From a virus, in the IMG/VR virus record IMGVR_UViG_3300030099_001449, positions 1 to 56,039 of that record: a stretch of DNA of 56,039 nucleotides, one strand, 5' to 3'. Numbering within the stretch: position 1 is the stretch's first letter; each line of letters begins with the position of its first letter. The notes below the pieces were generated by a model. It ran no database searches, was not told the DNA's origin, and was given only the letters and a program-made list of their open reading frames with translations. Below are positions 31,301 to 40,700 of this stretch, in pieces. Made by a program: the position numbers and the translations under genes.

Positions 31301-32282
31301 TGCTGCTTTAAATAGTCAGAATTTTACAACAGCATCAAATACCTATAACACAGCAGTTGGTTTTCAAGCAGGACTTAATGTTACTACAGGAAGTCAAAAC
31401 ACTTTTGTAGGTGGTGAAGCAGGTGAGGCAATTACAACAGGTAATTATAATAATTATTTTGGGTATAATGCAGGTACTTCAACTACTATTGGAGATCACA
31501 ATGTTGGTTTAGGAAGGAGTGCTTTATCAAGTAATGTAGCAGGTAATAAATCAATAGCTATTGGTGATAATGCTTTAGGTAATCAAACAAGTGGAACATC
31601 AGCTGATATGTATAATGTTGCTATTGGTCATCATTCAGGTATTAATGTTACATCAGGAGTAACAAACACTTTTGTAGGTGGTAATTCAGCGGCAGGAAGC
31701 ACATTAACTGGATCAAATAATACTTGTGTAGGGTATGCATCAGGTCATGCTCTTACCTCTGGTAGTAATAATTTATGTTTAGGACATGACGCAGGAAGGG
31801 CAACTTCACCTAGTGGTAATATTACTATAGGCAGTGATACAATTTGTTTAGGTGACAATGACATAAATGATTTGTTTTGTGCAGACACAAGTATTTCTAG
31901 CTCAGACTCTAGAGACAAAACAGATGTCACTAACTTCACTGGTGGTTTAGATTGGGTTAAGGCACTTAGACCAGTTACATATAAGTGGGATAAACGCTCA
32001 TGGTACGGTAATGACGATAATCCTATGGGAACACCTGATGGTTCTAAGAAAAGAAATAGGCTTCATGTTGGATTTCTAGCGCAAGAAGTTTTAGCAATAG
32101 AACAAGATCATGGTTTTGCTGATACGAATGACACAAGCCTTGTTGTTAGAAATAACTTAGACGGAAACAGTTATGGTCTAAAATATGAAAGACTTGTTCC
32201 TGTTCTTGTAAACGCAATTAAAGAACTATCAACAAAAATAACAACTTTAGAAGACGAAATCACTAAATTAAAAGGAGAATAA
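28377..32282 (+). CDS. Tail fibre with YadA-like repeats and S74 autochaperone
   Basis: 1301 residues. N-terminal module (1-130) typical of marine phage fibres (SGEQSGTWGDTTNTNLELIA). Residues about 330-1160 are about 12 imperfect repeats of 70-78 residues, each with NVAIG, GSR-VAIG and TTGxxNTLIGGLAGDALT blocks, resembling trimeric YadA/Hia head repeats. C-terminus (about 1165-1301): peptidase S74 intramolecular chaperone, with the SDSRDK catalytic serine near 1176, ALRPVTYKWD, GFLAQEV and a coiled-coil end. The chaperone likely trims itself after trimerisation. Probable receptor-binding protein. Confidence 0.85.
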   Translation: MSVYTNDLRLEEIGSGEQSGTWGDTTNTNLELIAEAFSFGTEAITTNADTHTTTIADGATDPGRSIYLKYTGTLDSACTITLGPNTVSKVWFIENATSGSQNIIISQGSGANVTIGNGAVKMVYSDGAGSGAAVVDALVDLDLTGTTTVSSLIVNEDGSDVDTRIESNNNANMFFVDGGNDAVVIGHNDANDGSVSSAFSLQNIGTDYNSSSIGLARFSADVNAPTVAFHKSRNASIGGDTVVADNDELGRIRFFGNDGTDFAEGARITALVNGTPGSGDMPSELVFSTSADGAESPTARVTINSSGDLIINSTGGTLQTATAGTSNFRAGVNAGNSITSGGNYNVLIGDEAGTAITTGDNNVAVGYTAGDALTTGGVNVAIGHSALTTDTKGKNSIAIGFSALENQNFSTETDAYNVAVGSKAGEAVTTGIYNTLVGGLAGDALTDADYNVAIGGNALGANTVGSRIVAVGYGALTSHNPATATDSYNTAVGMLAGENVTTGIKNTLIGGLSGDALTEGANNTAVGFQALTSDTLGSRSVAIGQFALNNQNFTTATTAYNTAMGYNAGVGITTGIQNTLIGGLAGDSLTTAESNVCVGVGALGAETVGSRNVAIGENTLSAQSSATATSNYNVAVGYNAGRYVTTGVRNTIIGGLAGDALTDADDNVAIGQFALSTETSGNKTTAIGTNCLSLQQVAGDSHNVAVGYFTGYALTSGTYNTLMGNYAGYDLQTGNTNVAIGYGAMQNEEDGDRNVAVGYNTLATQKNTTTTDVYNVAIGYQTGYDITTGLENTLIGGLAGDNITTGSYNVAVGVGALSTDQLGSKSVAIGNASLFSQNPGTATAMYNVAVGHVAGESITTGVQNTLIGALAGDALTTGAANAALGHVALTSDTKGSRATAIGYGALYAQNFTTATDNYNTAVGYDAGGAITTGFYNTVMGGIAGNALTTGNYNVAIGTDTLGADTKGSRTTALGYAALNSQNFTTASNTYNTAVGFQAGLNVTTGSQNTFVGGEAGEAITTGNYNNYFGYNAGTSTTIGDHNVGLGRSALSSNVAGNKSIAIGDNALGNQTSGTSADMYNVAIGHHSGINVTSGVTNTFVGGNSAAGSTLTGSNNTCVGYASGHALTSGSNNLCLGHDAGRATSPSGNITIGSDTICLGDNDINDLFCADTSISSSDSRDKTDVTNFTGGLDWVKALRPVTYKWDKRSWYGNDDNPMGTPDGSKKRNRLHVGFLAQEVLAIEQDHGFADTNDTSLVVRNNLDGNSYGLKYERLVPVLVNAIKELSTKITTLEDEITKLKGE
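29380..31850 (+). repeat. Fibre repeat block (about 216-bp units)
   Basis: Twelve or so coding repeats of about 72 codons, each with characteristic VAIG and ACAACAGG-type patches. Units are diverged at the DNA level but keep length. Such arrays expand or contract by recombination and can change fibre length and receptor choice. Confidence 0.75.
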
Positions 32283-32283
32283 A

Positions 32284-32556
32284 ATGGCAGAAACAAGAAC
32301 AGATGCTGAAATAGCACAAAACTACAAAGCTATGGGAGATAGTGTAGATCTTATACAATCTATTGTCACAGCAAAGAAAGGTGCTGATGGTAAGTTGATG
32401 GTCATGCAAGATGCTACAGATGCTGAAAAGAAAGAAAGAGTCAATATTAATGTAGGGTATATTGAATACATGAAAGCATTGACTGACTGGAAGGGCAATG
32501 AAGATTGGACAGATGTAGACAAAGCCATTACAGATGGTAAGGCTTATGTAGGTTAA
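32284..32556 (+). CDS. Small protein after the fibre gene, possible chaperone or assembly factor
   Basis: 90 residues. MAETRTDAEIAQNYKAMGDSVDLIQS, then ATDAEKKERVNINVGYIEYM, then DWTDVDKAITDGKAYVG. Helical, acidic. Short proteins of this pattern regularly follow fibre genes in cyanophage-like genomes; assembly help is inferred from place. Confidence 0.5.
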   Translation: MAETRTDAEIAQNYKAMGDSVDLIQSIVTAKKGADGKLMVMQDATDAEKKERVNINVGYIEYMKALTDWKGNEDWTDVDKAITDGKAYVG

Positions 32557-32561
32557 CATGT

Positions 32562-34487
32562 ATGCCTTTAACAAAACTACAATTCAGACCAGGAATAAAT
32601 AGAGAATCTACCTCTTATTCAAATGAAGGTGGGTGGTTTGATTCTGAAAAAGTAAGATTTCGTTTTGGTTTTCCAGAAAAAATAGGTGGTTGGACTAAAT
32701 ATACTGTTACATCTTTTTTGGGAACCTGTAGATCATTACATTCTTGGGTAGCTTTGGATGGAACTTTGTTTTTGGGAGTAGGCACACATTTAAAATATTA
32801 TATAAATCAAGGTGGAGGATACAATGATATTACTCCTATACGTGCAACAACAACTAATGGTATTACTTTTGCCGCAACTAATGGATCTTCCACAATAACA
32901 GCGACAGATAGTAGTCATGGTGCTACAGAGGGTGACTTTGTAACTATTTCTGGTGCTGTTTCATTAGGAGGTAACATAACGGCTAATGTATTAAATCAAG
33001 AATATCAGATAGATAAAATCGTTGATACAAATACTTATCAATTTACAGCTAGACTTGAAAATACAACAATAAAAAGTATAACCACTACCACTGGTTTAAA
33101 CCCTACACCTGTTTTAGCTAACAGTAGTGATACAGGTAATGGTGGATCTGGGGTGGATGGAGAATATCAAGCAACAGTAGGACTAGACACTTCTTTAACA
33201 GGCACAGGTTGGAATGCAGGAGTATGGGGTCGTGGTACATGGAACTCTAGCGCAGATTTATCTGTTGATGGTGCTACTCTTAGAATTTGGTCACACGATA
33301 ATTTTGGTGAAGATTTAATTATAAATGCAAGAGATGCAGGTATTTACTATTGGGATAAAACATCTGGAGTAGGCACAAGATCAGTATCTTTGTATTCATT
33401 AAGTGGTGCTGATAAAACTCCGACAATTGCTAAAAAAGTAATTGTTTCTGACAGAGACAGACATGTCATAGCTTTTGGTTGTGATGGTGAATTTTCGATT
33501 GGAACACAAGATCCTTTGCTCATTCGTTTTAGTAGTCAAGAAAGTTTAACTGATTGGGCGGCTAAACCTACAAATACAGCTGGAGAACTTAGGATAGGTT
33601 CTGGTTCAGAAATCATTACAGCTATAGAAACAAAACAACAAGTTTTAGTTTTTACTGATGTATCGTTACATGCCATGCAATTTTTAGGACCACCTTTTAT
33701 ATTTGGAATAGCCACTATTTCAGAAAATGTAACGATTATGGGACCGTTAGCTGCTATAGCGGTAGAGGACATGGTTTTTTGGATGGGTCAACAAGAGTTT
33801 TACATGTATGGTGGAAGAGTTCAAAGACTACCTTGTACGGTAAGAGATTATGTGTTTAATGATTTTAATATATTACAAGGAGAAAAAGTAACAGCTGCTA
33901 CAAATACTGCCTTTTCAGAAGTATGGTGGTTTTATCCCTCTGCCAACTCTGAAGAAAATGATCGTTATGTTATTTATAATTATCAACAACAAATCTGGTA
34001 TTATGGTACATTAAATAGAACTGTTTGGTTGGACAGAGGTATAATAGAGAACCCTATAGCCGCATCAACAGATCACTTTTTGTATAGACATGAACAAGGT
34101 TTAGACGATGGTAGCACGGCTCCTGCTTCTGCAATAAATGCACACATAGAATCTAGTCAAATGGACGTAGGAGACGGTGATAAGTTTTTATTTATAAATA
34201 GGATATTACCAGACATTACATTTAGAGATTCTACTGCAAGTTCTCCATCTGCTACACTAACGTTAAAAAGTAGAAATTTTGCTGGTGGAAATTATTTACA
34301 AACAGAAAACGCAACTACTACACAATCTGTTGCCGGATCAACATCTGTTGTTGAACAGTTTACAGAGACAGTTAGCGTAAGATTAAGAGGTCGTTCCTTT
34401 GCTTTGAGAGTTGCTTCAACAGAAACTGAAGTTACTTGGAGACTTGGAACGCCAAGAGTTAATTTAAGAACAGATGGTGGTCGTTAA
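32562..34487 (+). CDS. Tail nozzle / packaged-DNA stabilisation-type protein
   Basis: 641 residues. LQFRPGINRESTSYSNEGGW, then EKVRFRFGFPEKIGGWTKYT, then an Ig-like insert (about 100-180) and long beta-rich stretches (ADLSVDGATLRIWSHDNFGE). N-terminal motifs are those of the large podoviral tail proteins (gp10/gp12-like) placed below the adaptor. Follows the fibre gene, precedes the small 34487 gene with a one-base overlap. Confidence 0.65.
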   Translation: MPLTKLQFRPGINRESTSYSNEGGWFDSEKVRFRFGFPEKIGGWTKYTVTSFLGTCRSLHSWVALDGTLFLGVGTHLKYYINQGGGYNDITPIRATTTNGITFAATNGSSTITATDSSHGATEGDFVTISGAVSLGGNITANVLNQEYQIDKIVDTNTYQFTARLENTTIKSITTTTGLNPTPVLANSSDTGNGGSGVDGEYQATVGLDTSLTGTGWNAGVWGRGTWNSSADLSVDGATLRIWSHDNFGEDLIINARDAGIYYWDKTSGVGTRSVSLYSLSGADKTPTIAKKVIVSDRDRHVIAFGCDGEFSIGTQDPLLIRFSSQESLTDWAAKPTNTAGELRIGSGSEIITAIETKQQVLVFTDVSLHAMQFLGPPFIFGIATISENVTIMGPLAAIAVEDMVFWMGQQEFYMYGGRVQRLPCTVRDYVFNDFNILQGEKVTAATNTAFSEVWWFYPSANSEENDRYVIYNYQQQIWYYGTLNRTVWLDRGIIENPIAASTDHFLYRHEQGLDDGSTAPASAINAHIESSQMDVGDGDKFLFINRILPDITFRDSTASSPSATLTLKSRNFAGGNYLQTENATTTQSVAGSTSVVEQFTETVSVRLRGRSFALRVASTETEVTWRLGTPRVNLRTDGGR

Positions 34488-34780
34488 TGTCTCGTAATTT
34501 AGTTCTACCATTTTTTCCAAATGCTCCTCAACAATATGATTCTGCATACATGTCGGAAGTTACCAGAGCTTTTGCGGTTTATTTAAATCAGATGCAAAAT
34601 CCAGGTGAAGGCAGAAATACAGAACTAGTATTAACAAATTTACAAACAGACGATTTTAATTTAGAACTAGGAAGCTTGTTTCAAGTCGATGGTTCTGTTA
34701 AGATTACAATAGCAAACAAACCTCACGCTAGAAGTCAAGTAGCAACGGGTGCAGTTGGAACAGTGACAGTGACAACATGA
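34487..34780 (+). CDS. Small tail-region protein
   Basis: 97 residues. A conserved start (NLVLPFFPNAPQQYDSAYMSEVTRAFAVYL), here quoted in pieces: LPFFPNAPQQYD and EVTRAFAVYLNQMQNPGE, then a Thr/Val-rich beta end. Common companion of the nozzle gene in marine phages. Minor structural protein likely. Confidence 0.6.
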   Translation: MSRNLVLPFFPNAPQQYDSAYMSEVTRAFAVYLNQMQNPGEGRNTELVLTNLQTDDFNLELGSLFQVDGSVKITIANKPHARSQVATGAVGTVTVTT

Positions 34781-34798
34781 CAAACGGAGACCTTAAAC

Positions 34799-35545
34799 AT
34801 GTCTAAAGATATTTTTTCCAAAGTAGGTGCGCTTCTTGGTTTAGTAAGCGGTGGTGGAAACCCAATAATGGCAGCGGTAGGATCTGGAATAGGATCGTTA
34901 TTGGGTGGTGGATCTATGCAAGATGCTTTTGAGTCTGGCATAGGTAGTTTATTTACGGCAGGAACAACAGGAAAAGTAGGACTAGCTCTTGATATGTTTG
35001 CTAAAGATGCTGGCCCAAGTGGCAGAGGTAAAACAATAATGGACATGTTCTCTCAAAATGAGGGAAAACGTAAACAAGCAGAAATGATGATGGCAAAAAA
35101 CATGAACACAGGGTTTATGGGTGGAGACATGGGACCTGGTGGTGGTATTCTTAATAATATGTTTGATCCAAACTCTCCTGTATCTCCAATCCTGCAATCT
35201 CTAGCGATTAATTTAATGACACAAAATAGAAATCCCATGACAGATTTAGAAAAAGCACAGTTTGCAACTGGAGAAAGAAGACCGGATTTTAGAGGTGTTG
35301 CTTTACCAGATACACCAACTGTTGTTCTTCAAGAAGGAGGCATGATCCAAGGTCCCGGAACAGGTAAAAGTGATTCGATTAAATCTATGATCTATCAAAA
35401 TGGTCAACCAGTTCAAGAAGCTCGCCTCTCGGACGGTGAGTTTGTAATGACTGCCGATGCAGTCAAGGGTGCAGGAAATGGTGATCGAGCCAAGGGAGCT
35501 GCAAAAATGTATCAAATGATGAATAGATTTGAGGGGATGGCATAA
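34799..35545 (+). CDS. Internal virion protein-like, Gly/Met-rich
   Basis: 248 residues. The N-terminus is hydrophobic and Gly-rich (GALLGLVSGGGNPIMAAVGS, GIGSLLGGG), able to insert in membranes; the middle is Met/Asn-rich. The C-terminal block (EGGMIQGPGTGKSDSIKSMI, EARLSDGEFVMTADAVKGAG) is a known module of tail-proximal phage proteins. Overlaps the next gene by one base. Probably a small ejection protein. Confidence 0.6.
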   Translation: MSKDIFSKVGALLGLVSGGGNPIMAAVGSGIGSLLGGGSMQDAFESGIGSLFTAGTTGKVGLALDMFAKDAGPSGRGKTIMDMFSQNEGKRKQAEMMMAKNMNTGFMGGDMGPGGGILNNMFDPNSPVSPILQSLAINLMTQNRNPMTDLEKAQFATGERRPDFRGVALPDTPTVVLQEGGMIQGPGTGKSDSIKSMIYQNGQPVQEARLSDGEFVMTADAVKGAGNGDRAKGAAKMYQMMNRFEGMA

Positions 35546-36744
35546 TGTCTGACGTTATGAAAAGTATGACACTACTTCCTGATTATCAGGAAACGTTTCT
35601 AAAAAATTTACTAGCAAATATTTATCAAGTTGGAGAAGATGGAAAGACCATCACAGGAATAGCCGCAAAGAGTCCTCTAGAAGGAACGGCTATGACAGAT
35701 GCAGAGGGTAATCCACTATATGAAAAAGCCGATGGCACTGGATTTACAACAGATCCTACACTTGCAAAGACAGATCAATATGGAGATCCTGTTCAAGGTT
35801 TTGAAGGAGGAGTAGCAGCACCAGATATTATTAAATTTACGGATGCTCAGAAACAAGCCCTTCAAATGTTTGGTGGACAGTATGATGATCAAGGTAATTT
35901 AATAGCGGGAACTGGTGGAATTGGTTCATATAAACCATTTTTAGATCAGGCAAAACAGACTCAAGCACAAGGACTAGCTGCTTTTCAACAAGCTGTAGGA
36001 ACACCTTTATTTGATTCTGAAGGTCAACCTATTTATCAAAAAGATGAACAAGGAAATGTTATTTATGATTCAGAAGGTAAGCCTGTTCAACAAATGCAAG
36101 GTGGTTTTGCAGATCCTAGTCAATATAAAAAATTCTATGATCCATACGTAGAGTCTGTCATAGACACAACACAAGCTGACATACAAAAAGCAGGTGATAT
36201 TTCAAAAATAGCAGATCGAGCAAAGGCAGTTGGGGCAGGAGCTTATGGTGGTTCTCGTCAAGCCTTGGTTGAACAACAAACACAAAGTGATATTGAAGAT
36301 AGAAAAGCACAAGTTGGCGCACAACTTAGATCAAAAGCTTTTGGACAGGCTATGGATAGAGGTCAAAGCGCAGCGCAACTGTTTGGACAACTTGGAAAAG
36401 GTCTTGGGTCACTAGGTATTCAGCAAGGTGCATTAGGAGAAGCCGCACAATCTCAATTATTAAAAGACGTAAATGCTTTATTTAACGTAGGTTCTTTAGA
36501 GCAAGGTCAATTACAATCTGAATTTGATGTACAAAGAGCCGGTCAACTAGAACAAGCTTACGAACCCTTTGGTAGATTTGCTTTTATGAGAGATATTCTA
36601 AGTGGAGTTCCAACAGGTCAGTCTTCTTTTGCTACAACTTACACACCACAAATCAATCCAGTAGGAAACATTTTTAGTATGGCACAAAACATAGCGCAAA
36701 CAGGTCAAAGTCCATTTGGTCTTGGATCTTTTATGGGGGGTTAA
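35545..36744 (+). CDS. Internal virion protein-like, Gln-rich
   Basis: 399 residues. After an N-terminal helix (MTLLPDYQETFLKNLLANIY), repeated Gly/Asp turns (AEGNPLYEKADGTGF, SEGQPIYQKDEQGN) are followed by an Ala/Gln/Arg-rich helical stretch (KAVGAGAYGGSRQALVEQQT). No enzyme motif. In related podoviruses this place holds ejection or internal core proteins. Assigned by place and composition. Confidence 0.55.
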   Translation: MSDVMKSMTLLPDYQETFLKNLLANIYQVGEDGKTITGIAAKSPLEGTAMTDAEGNPLYEKADGTGFTTDPTLAKTDQYGDPVQGFEGGVAAPDIIKFTDAQKQALQMFGGQYDDQGNLIAGTGGIGSYKPFLDQAKQTQAQGLAAFQQAVGTPLFDSEGQPIYQKDEQGNVIYDSEGKPVQQMQGGFADPSQYKKFYDPYVESVIDTTQADIQKAGDISKIADRAKAVGAGAYGGSRQALVEQQTQSDIEDRKAQVGAQLRSKAFGQAMDRGQSAAQLFGQLGKGLGSLGIQQGALGEAAQSQLLKDVNALFNVGSLEQGQLQSEFDVQRAGQLEQAYEPFGRFAFMRDILSGVPTGQSSFATTYTPQINPVGNIFSMAQNIAQTGQSPFGLGSFMGG

Positions 36745-36746
36745 AG

Positions 36747-37784
36747 ATGTATAAACCACAAGGTCCAGGCATTTATAACATGGGTTTATTTGAAGCTAAA
36801 ATGAGACCAGCTAGAAATAAACTTGCTTCAATGGGTGGTATTATGGCTTCTTCACCAGAACTTATGCAAGCGGCTAGTCCACCTCCTATGAAACCTCCTA
36901 TAAAACCTCCCATGATGCCACCTATGATGCCACCATCTCCTCCACCTATGATGCCACCATCTCCTCCACCTATGATGCCATCAAATCCCATGTCTATGAC
37001 TCAAACACCTGCACAACCTCCCGTTAAGATGAGTCTTGGAGGATTAGCTACAGCAGCTAGAACTTTGACCTCTCCTTCTGTACAACAAAAAGCATTTGGT
37101 GCAGCTAGGCAACTAGGTTTAGCTCAGAACATGTCTGCTTTTCTTGATAAAGTCATGGGAGATGCCGATGAAAGAGTTAAAAAAGCTGCTGCAAATGAAC
37201 TTACTGATAAATTAAAAGGCATAAACAGTGCTACCACTGAAGAAGAAAAAATAAATAAAACAGCTAATTTATTGGGAACAAACAATACTAAAGAGGATAT
37301 AGCTAAAACTATGGGTGGTATTCTTGGTGGAGATGTTTCTAATCTTAATATTGATCAACTCAATAACATGATGATGAAAGTTCTTGTTAATACGTCCATA
37401 GCAGATAAAGGAAGTGTAGCTGAAAAATTTGGTAAGAGTTTACTTGCTGGATTAGGACTTGCCAGAAGCACTGCAGCAGCAAGAGCAACACCATCAACAA
37501 AAACTAATACGTATACACCAGAAAGATTAAGACAAGCAATACTAGAAAAACTAACTCCAGAACAATTAAGAGAATTAGCTATTATAAATGAAGATGGAAG
37601 TGTTAATACTTCAAAGTTAGAGACATACGTTAAGACAATGTTACAAGCAGGTCTTGGTGCGAATGTACAAGAACCTAGCACCTCAACTAAAACTAAATTG
37701 ACTCCTGGTCAAATAATTATACAAGGTGGAAATAAATTTAAAGTAGATGAAAATGGAGTTCCTCAACCTATTGGATCAGCATAA
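36747..37784 (+). CDS. Internal virion protein-like with Pro/Met repeat
   Basis: 345 residues. Residues about 45-85 are a Pro/Met stretch built from duplicated MMPPSPPP units; the rest is Ala/Leu/Lys-rich and helical. The start (YKPQGPGIYNMGLFEAKM) is distinctive. Likely flexible, possibly extended during DNA ejection. It overlaps the final large gene by one base. Function inferred. Confidence 0.5.
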   Translation: MYKPQGPGIYNMGLFEAKMRPARNKLASMGGIMASSPELMQAASPPPMKPPIKPPMMPPMMPPSPPPMMPPSPPPMMPSNPMSMTQTPAQPPVKMSLGGLATAARTLTSPSVQQKAFGAARQLGLAQNMSAFLDKVMGDADERVKKAAANELTDKLKGINSATTEEEKINKTANLLGTNNTKEDIAKTMGGILGGDVSNLNIDQLNNMMMKVLVNTSIADKGSVAEKFGKSLLAGLGLARSTAAARATPSTKTNTYTPERLRQAILEKLTPEQLRELAIINEDGSVNTSKLETYVKTMLQAGLGANVQEPSTSTKTKLTPGQIIIQGGNKFKVDENGVPQPIGSA

Positions 37785-40700
37785 TGTCTGATACTCCAAT
37801 CTTTGATCCTAACGCTCCTTTTACAGTACAAGAAGATAAAAGTATAGAATTTGATCCTAATGCTCCTTTCAAATTAGAAGAAGTAAATACGTCAGAAGGT
37901 GTTGTTCAAGAATTTGCAGAAGGTGTTGCGTCTGGTCTTACAAAGATACCACAAGGGGTTTTTGAACTTGGAGCTAGTGCTATAGATATAGTTGCAGACA
38001 CAGACTATTCTCCAAAAGTCACACAAAGATTTGAAGATTTTAGAGAAAAATATGGTATTGATCCAGAGGGAGTAGCTGGAACAATAGGAGAAGTAGGCGC
38101 ACAGTTTATTTTACCGGGATTGGGTGCTGCAAGGTTTGCTACTTCTACACTGGGTAAACTAGCTGCCGCTGGTGCAGCAGACGCTATTGTGGCTACAGAT
38201 GATACAGGTAGTTTAACAGATGTAGTTGTTGATTGGTATGATGGTGAAGCTACTTCAGCACAAGATGACATAGGACTACAAGGTCAAGAAGAAGCAAAAA
38301 GAAGATTACTTAATAAATTTAAAGTAGGAGCCGAGGGAGCAGCAGGAGTTATAGCTGCACCACTATTGGTTAAAGGAGCTTTGAAAGCAACAGCACCAAT
38401 AGCCGCTCCCATATTATCCCCTGCCGCTAGAGCAGTTAAAGCAGGTAGTGAAAAGGTGGGTGATTACATGAGGGGTTTAGATCAAAAGATCATTGATAAA
38501 GAAGTAAATGTTTTTGAAAAAGCAATAGGTGAGACTTTATCGTTTTTAAGATACAGAGGTATTCTTCCACAAAATATAGCTGAAACTAGATCCTTGGTAG
38601 AGGGTTTTATAGAGTCTGAAGCAAAAGGAGCTAAACAAATAATAGGAAGATTACAAAAAAGCTTAGATGATGCAGTATCAAAAGGATTTAAGCTTACAAA
38701 AGAGGGTACACCCCTAACGAAAAAAGATATGTTAAATAGTATAGATCAGTATTTAACTACAGATAGTTTTGGAAAAGCACAAGCACTTGGTAGATTACCA
38801 AAAGAAATACATGGTGATTTAAAAGTTATGAGAGATCAAGTTGATTTTCTTAGTAATAAGATTATGGATAGTGATTTTATAAAAAAGAACGATATGATTC
38901 CTGTAAAAGACTCTGAAAAAACTTTAAAGGAAACCATTAGAGATAACTTAGGTCAATACCTCCGCAGACGTTATGCTATTTTTGAAGACGCAAATTACAA
39001 ACCTAGTGATGAAACATTTGAACTTGCCAAAGCTGAATTTAAAGGTAACAAAAAACAAGTTGAAGATCTATTGGGTATAGAGATTAAGGGACCTATAACA
39101 GATGATATAGCTACAGAGGCCACTAATGCATTTTTAGCTAAGTATCAAAATGTAAGAAAAAAGGGAGGTGATTTCATAGGTAAAGTTCCTTTACTAAAAC
39201 TTTCCCCCGGTGCGTTATTAAAAAAACAAAACCTAACACAGACTCAAAAAGCTTTGTTAGGAGAGATTAAAGATCCTTTAGAAAATTATGTGGCAACGGT
39301 GGCTGATCTTGCAGAGTTTTCAGCAGTAGATAATTACTTTGGAAAGATAAGGAAATTATCACAAACAAATCCTGGAATAGCTAAATTGTTTAGAAACACA
39401 GAGGGCATGAGTCCTAACGCTGAAAAAAAACTTCAAAATGAGGGTTTTGTTATTTTAGGAAAATCAAGAGGATCTAGTAAGGCAGATATGGAAACTCCAG
39501 ATGATGTTTTGACTTCTGGTTGGGGATCTTTGTATGGATACGCTGTTCCTAATAGAGTTTATAATGATCTTACTAGAAATGTGATTGGTGATTTAGGGTT
39601 TGCAGGAAATATAGGAAGATCTTTATACTCTGGATTTTTACGAGCAAAGGGTGCAACTCAATATGGTAAAACAGTTTTGTCTCCTATTACGCAAATAAGA
39701 AACGTAAGCACTGCTGCTTTATTTGCCACTATGCAAGGAAACGTGGGTCGTGGATCTAACTTATTAGAGTCCATGAGATTAGTTAAACATAACATATTGG
39801 ATAAACCAGACTCTTTAGATCATTTAAAAAAGTTGCAAAGACTTGGCGTTATTAATAGTCAAGCTGAGTTGAAGGAACTTCAATCTTTAATTTCAAAAGG
39901 ATTTGGATACACAGATGATGCAACGGTTGAAGGTTTACCAACAGCCAGAAAATTTGGATCTAAACTAACAGATAATCCCGTTGGAAAGTTCGTTAGAAAT
40001 ATTGGTAAAAAAGCAGAGGACTTATATCAAGGTGGTGATGATATTTGGAAAATATATAATTTTGAGTTTGAAAAAAACAAACTTAGAAATGCTTTGGGTA
40101 AGATGTCGTCAGATCAAAAGGCTTCTTTTTTACAAAGAAAAACAGGTTCACCTTTTGTAGATCAAAAAGCAATAGATAATTTTTTAGATGATGAGGCTGC
40201 TAGAATTGTAAGAAACACAGTTCCAAATTACAATCTTGCTCCTGAATTTATTAAGTCTTTAAGAAAACTACCAGTGGGTAATTTTATTGCTTTTCCTTAT
40301 GAAATTGTAAGAACAAGTATTAACACTGTGGGTCGAGGAATAGATGAATTAGCAGATGCAAATCCCGCCATACAGGAAATAGGATTAAGAAGATTAATAG
40401 GAGCGTTGACAACATCAGTTGTTCTTCCAACTACTTTGTCAAAAATGGGGCATCAGTTTTCTGGCGTAACAGAGGATGAAATGGAAGCACTGCAAAGATC
40501 TGGCGTTCCAGATTGGGAAAAGAATGCTAGATTAGTACCAACAGGTAGAAATGAAGATGGTACTCCTAAGTATATTAATTTTAGTTATTCCAACCCTTAT
40601 GATATTCTAGAGAAGACAGTTATAGCTGCTTTAAACAAAATGGAAGAGGGTAAGAAACTTGGCAAAAGTGGATCCGAGATAGCATTTGAAGCAGGCATGG

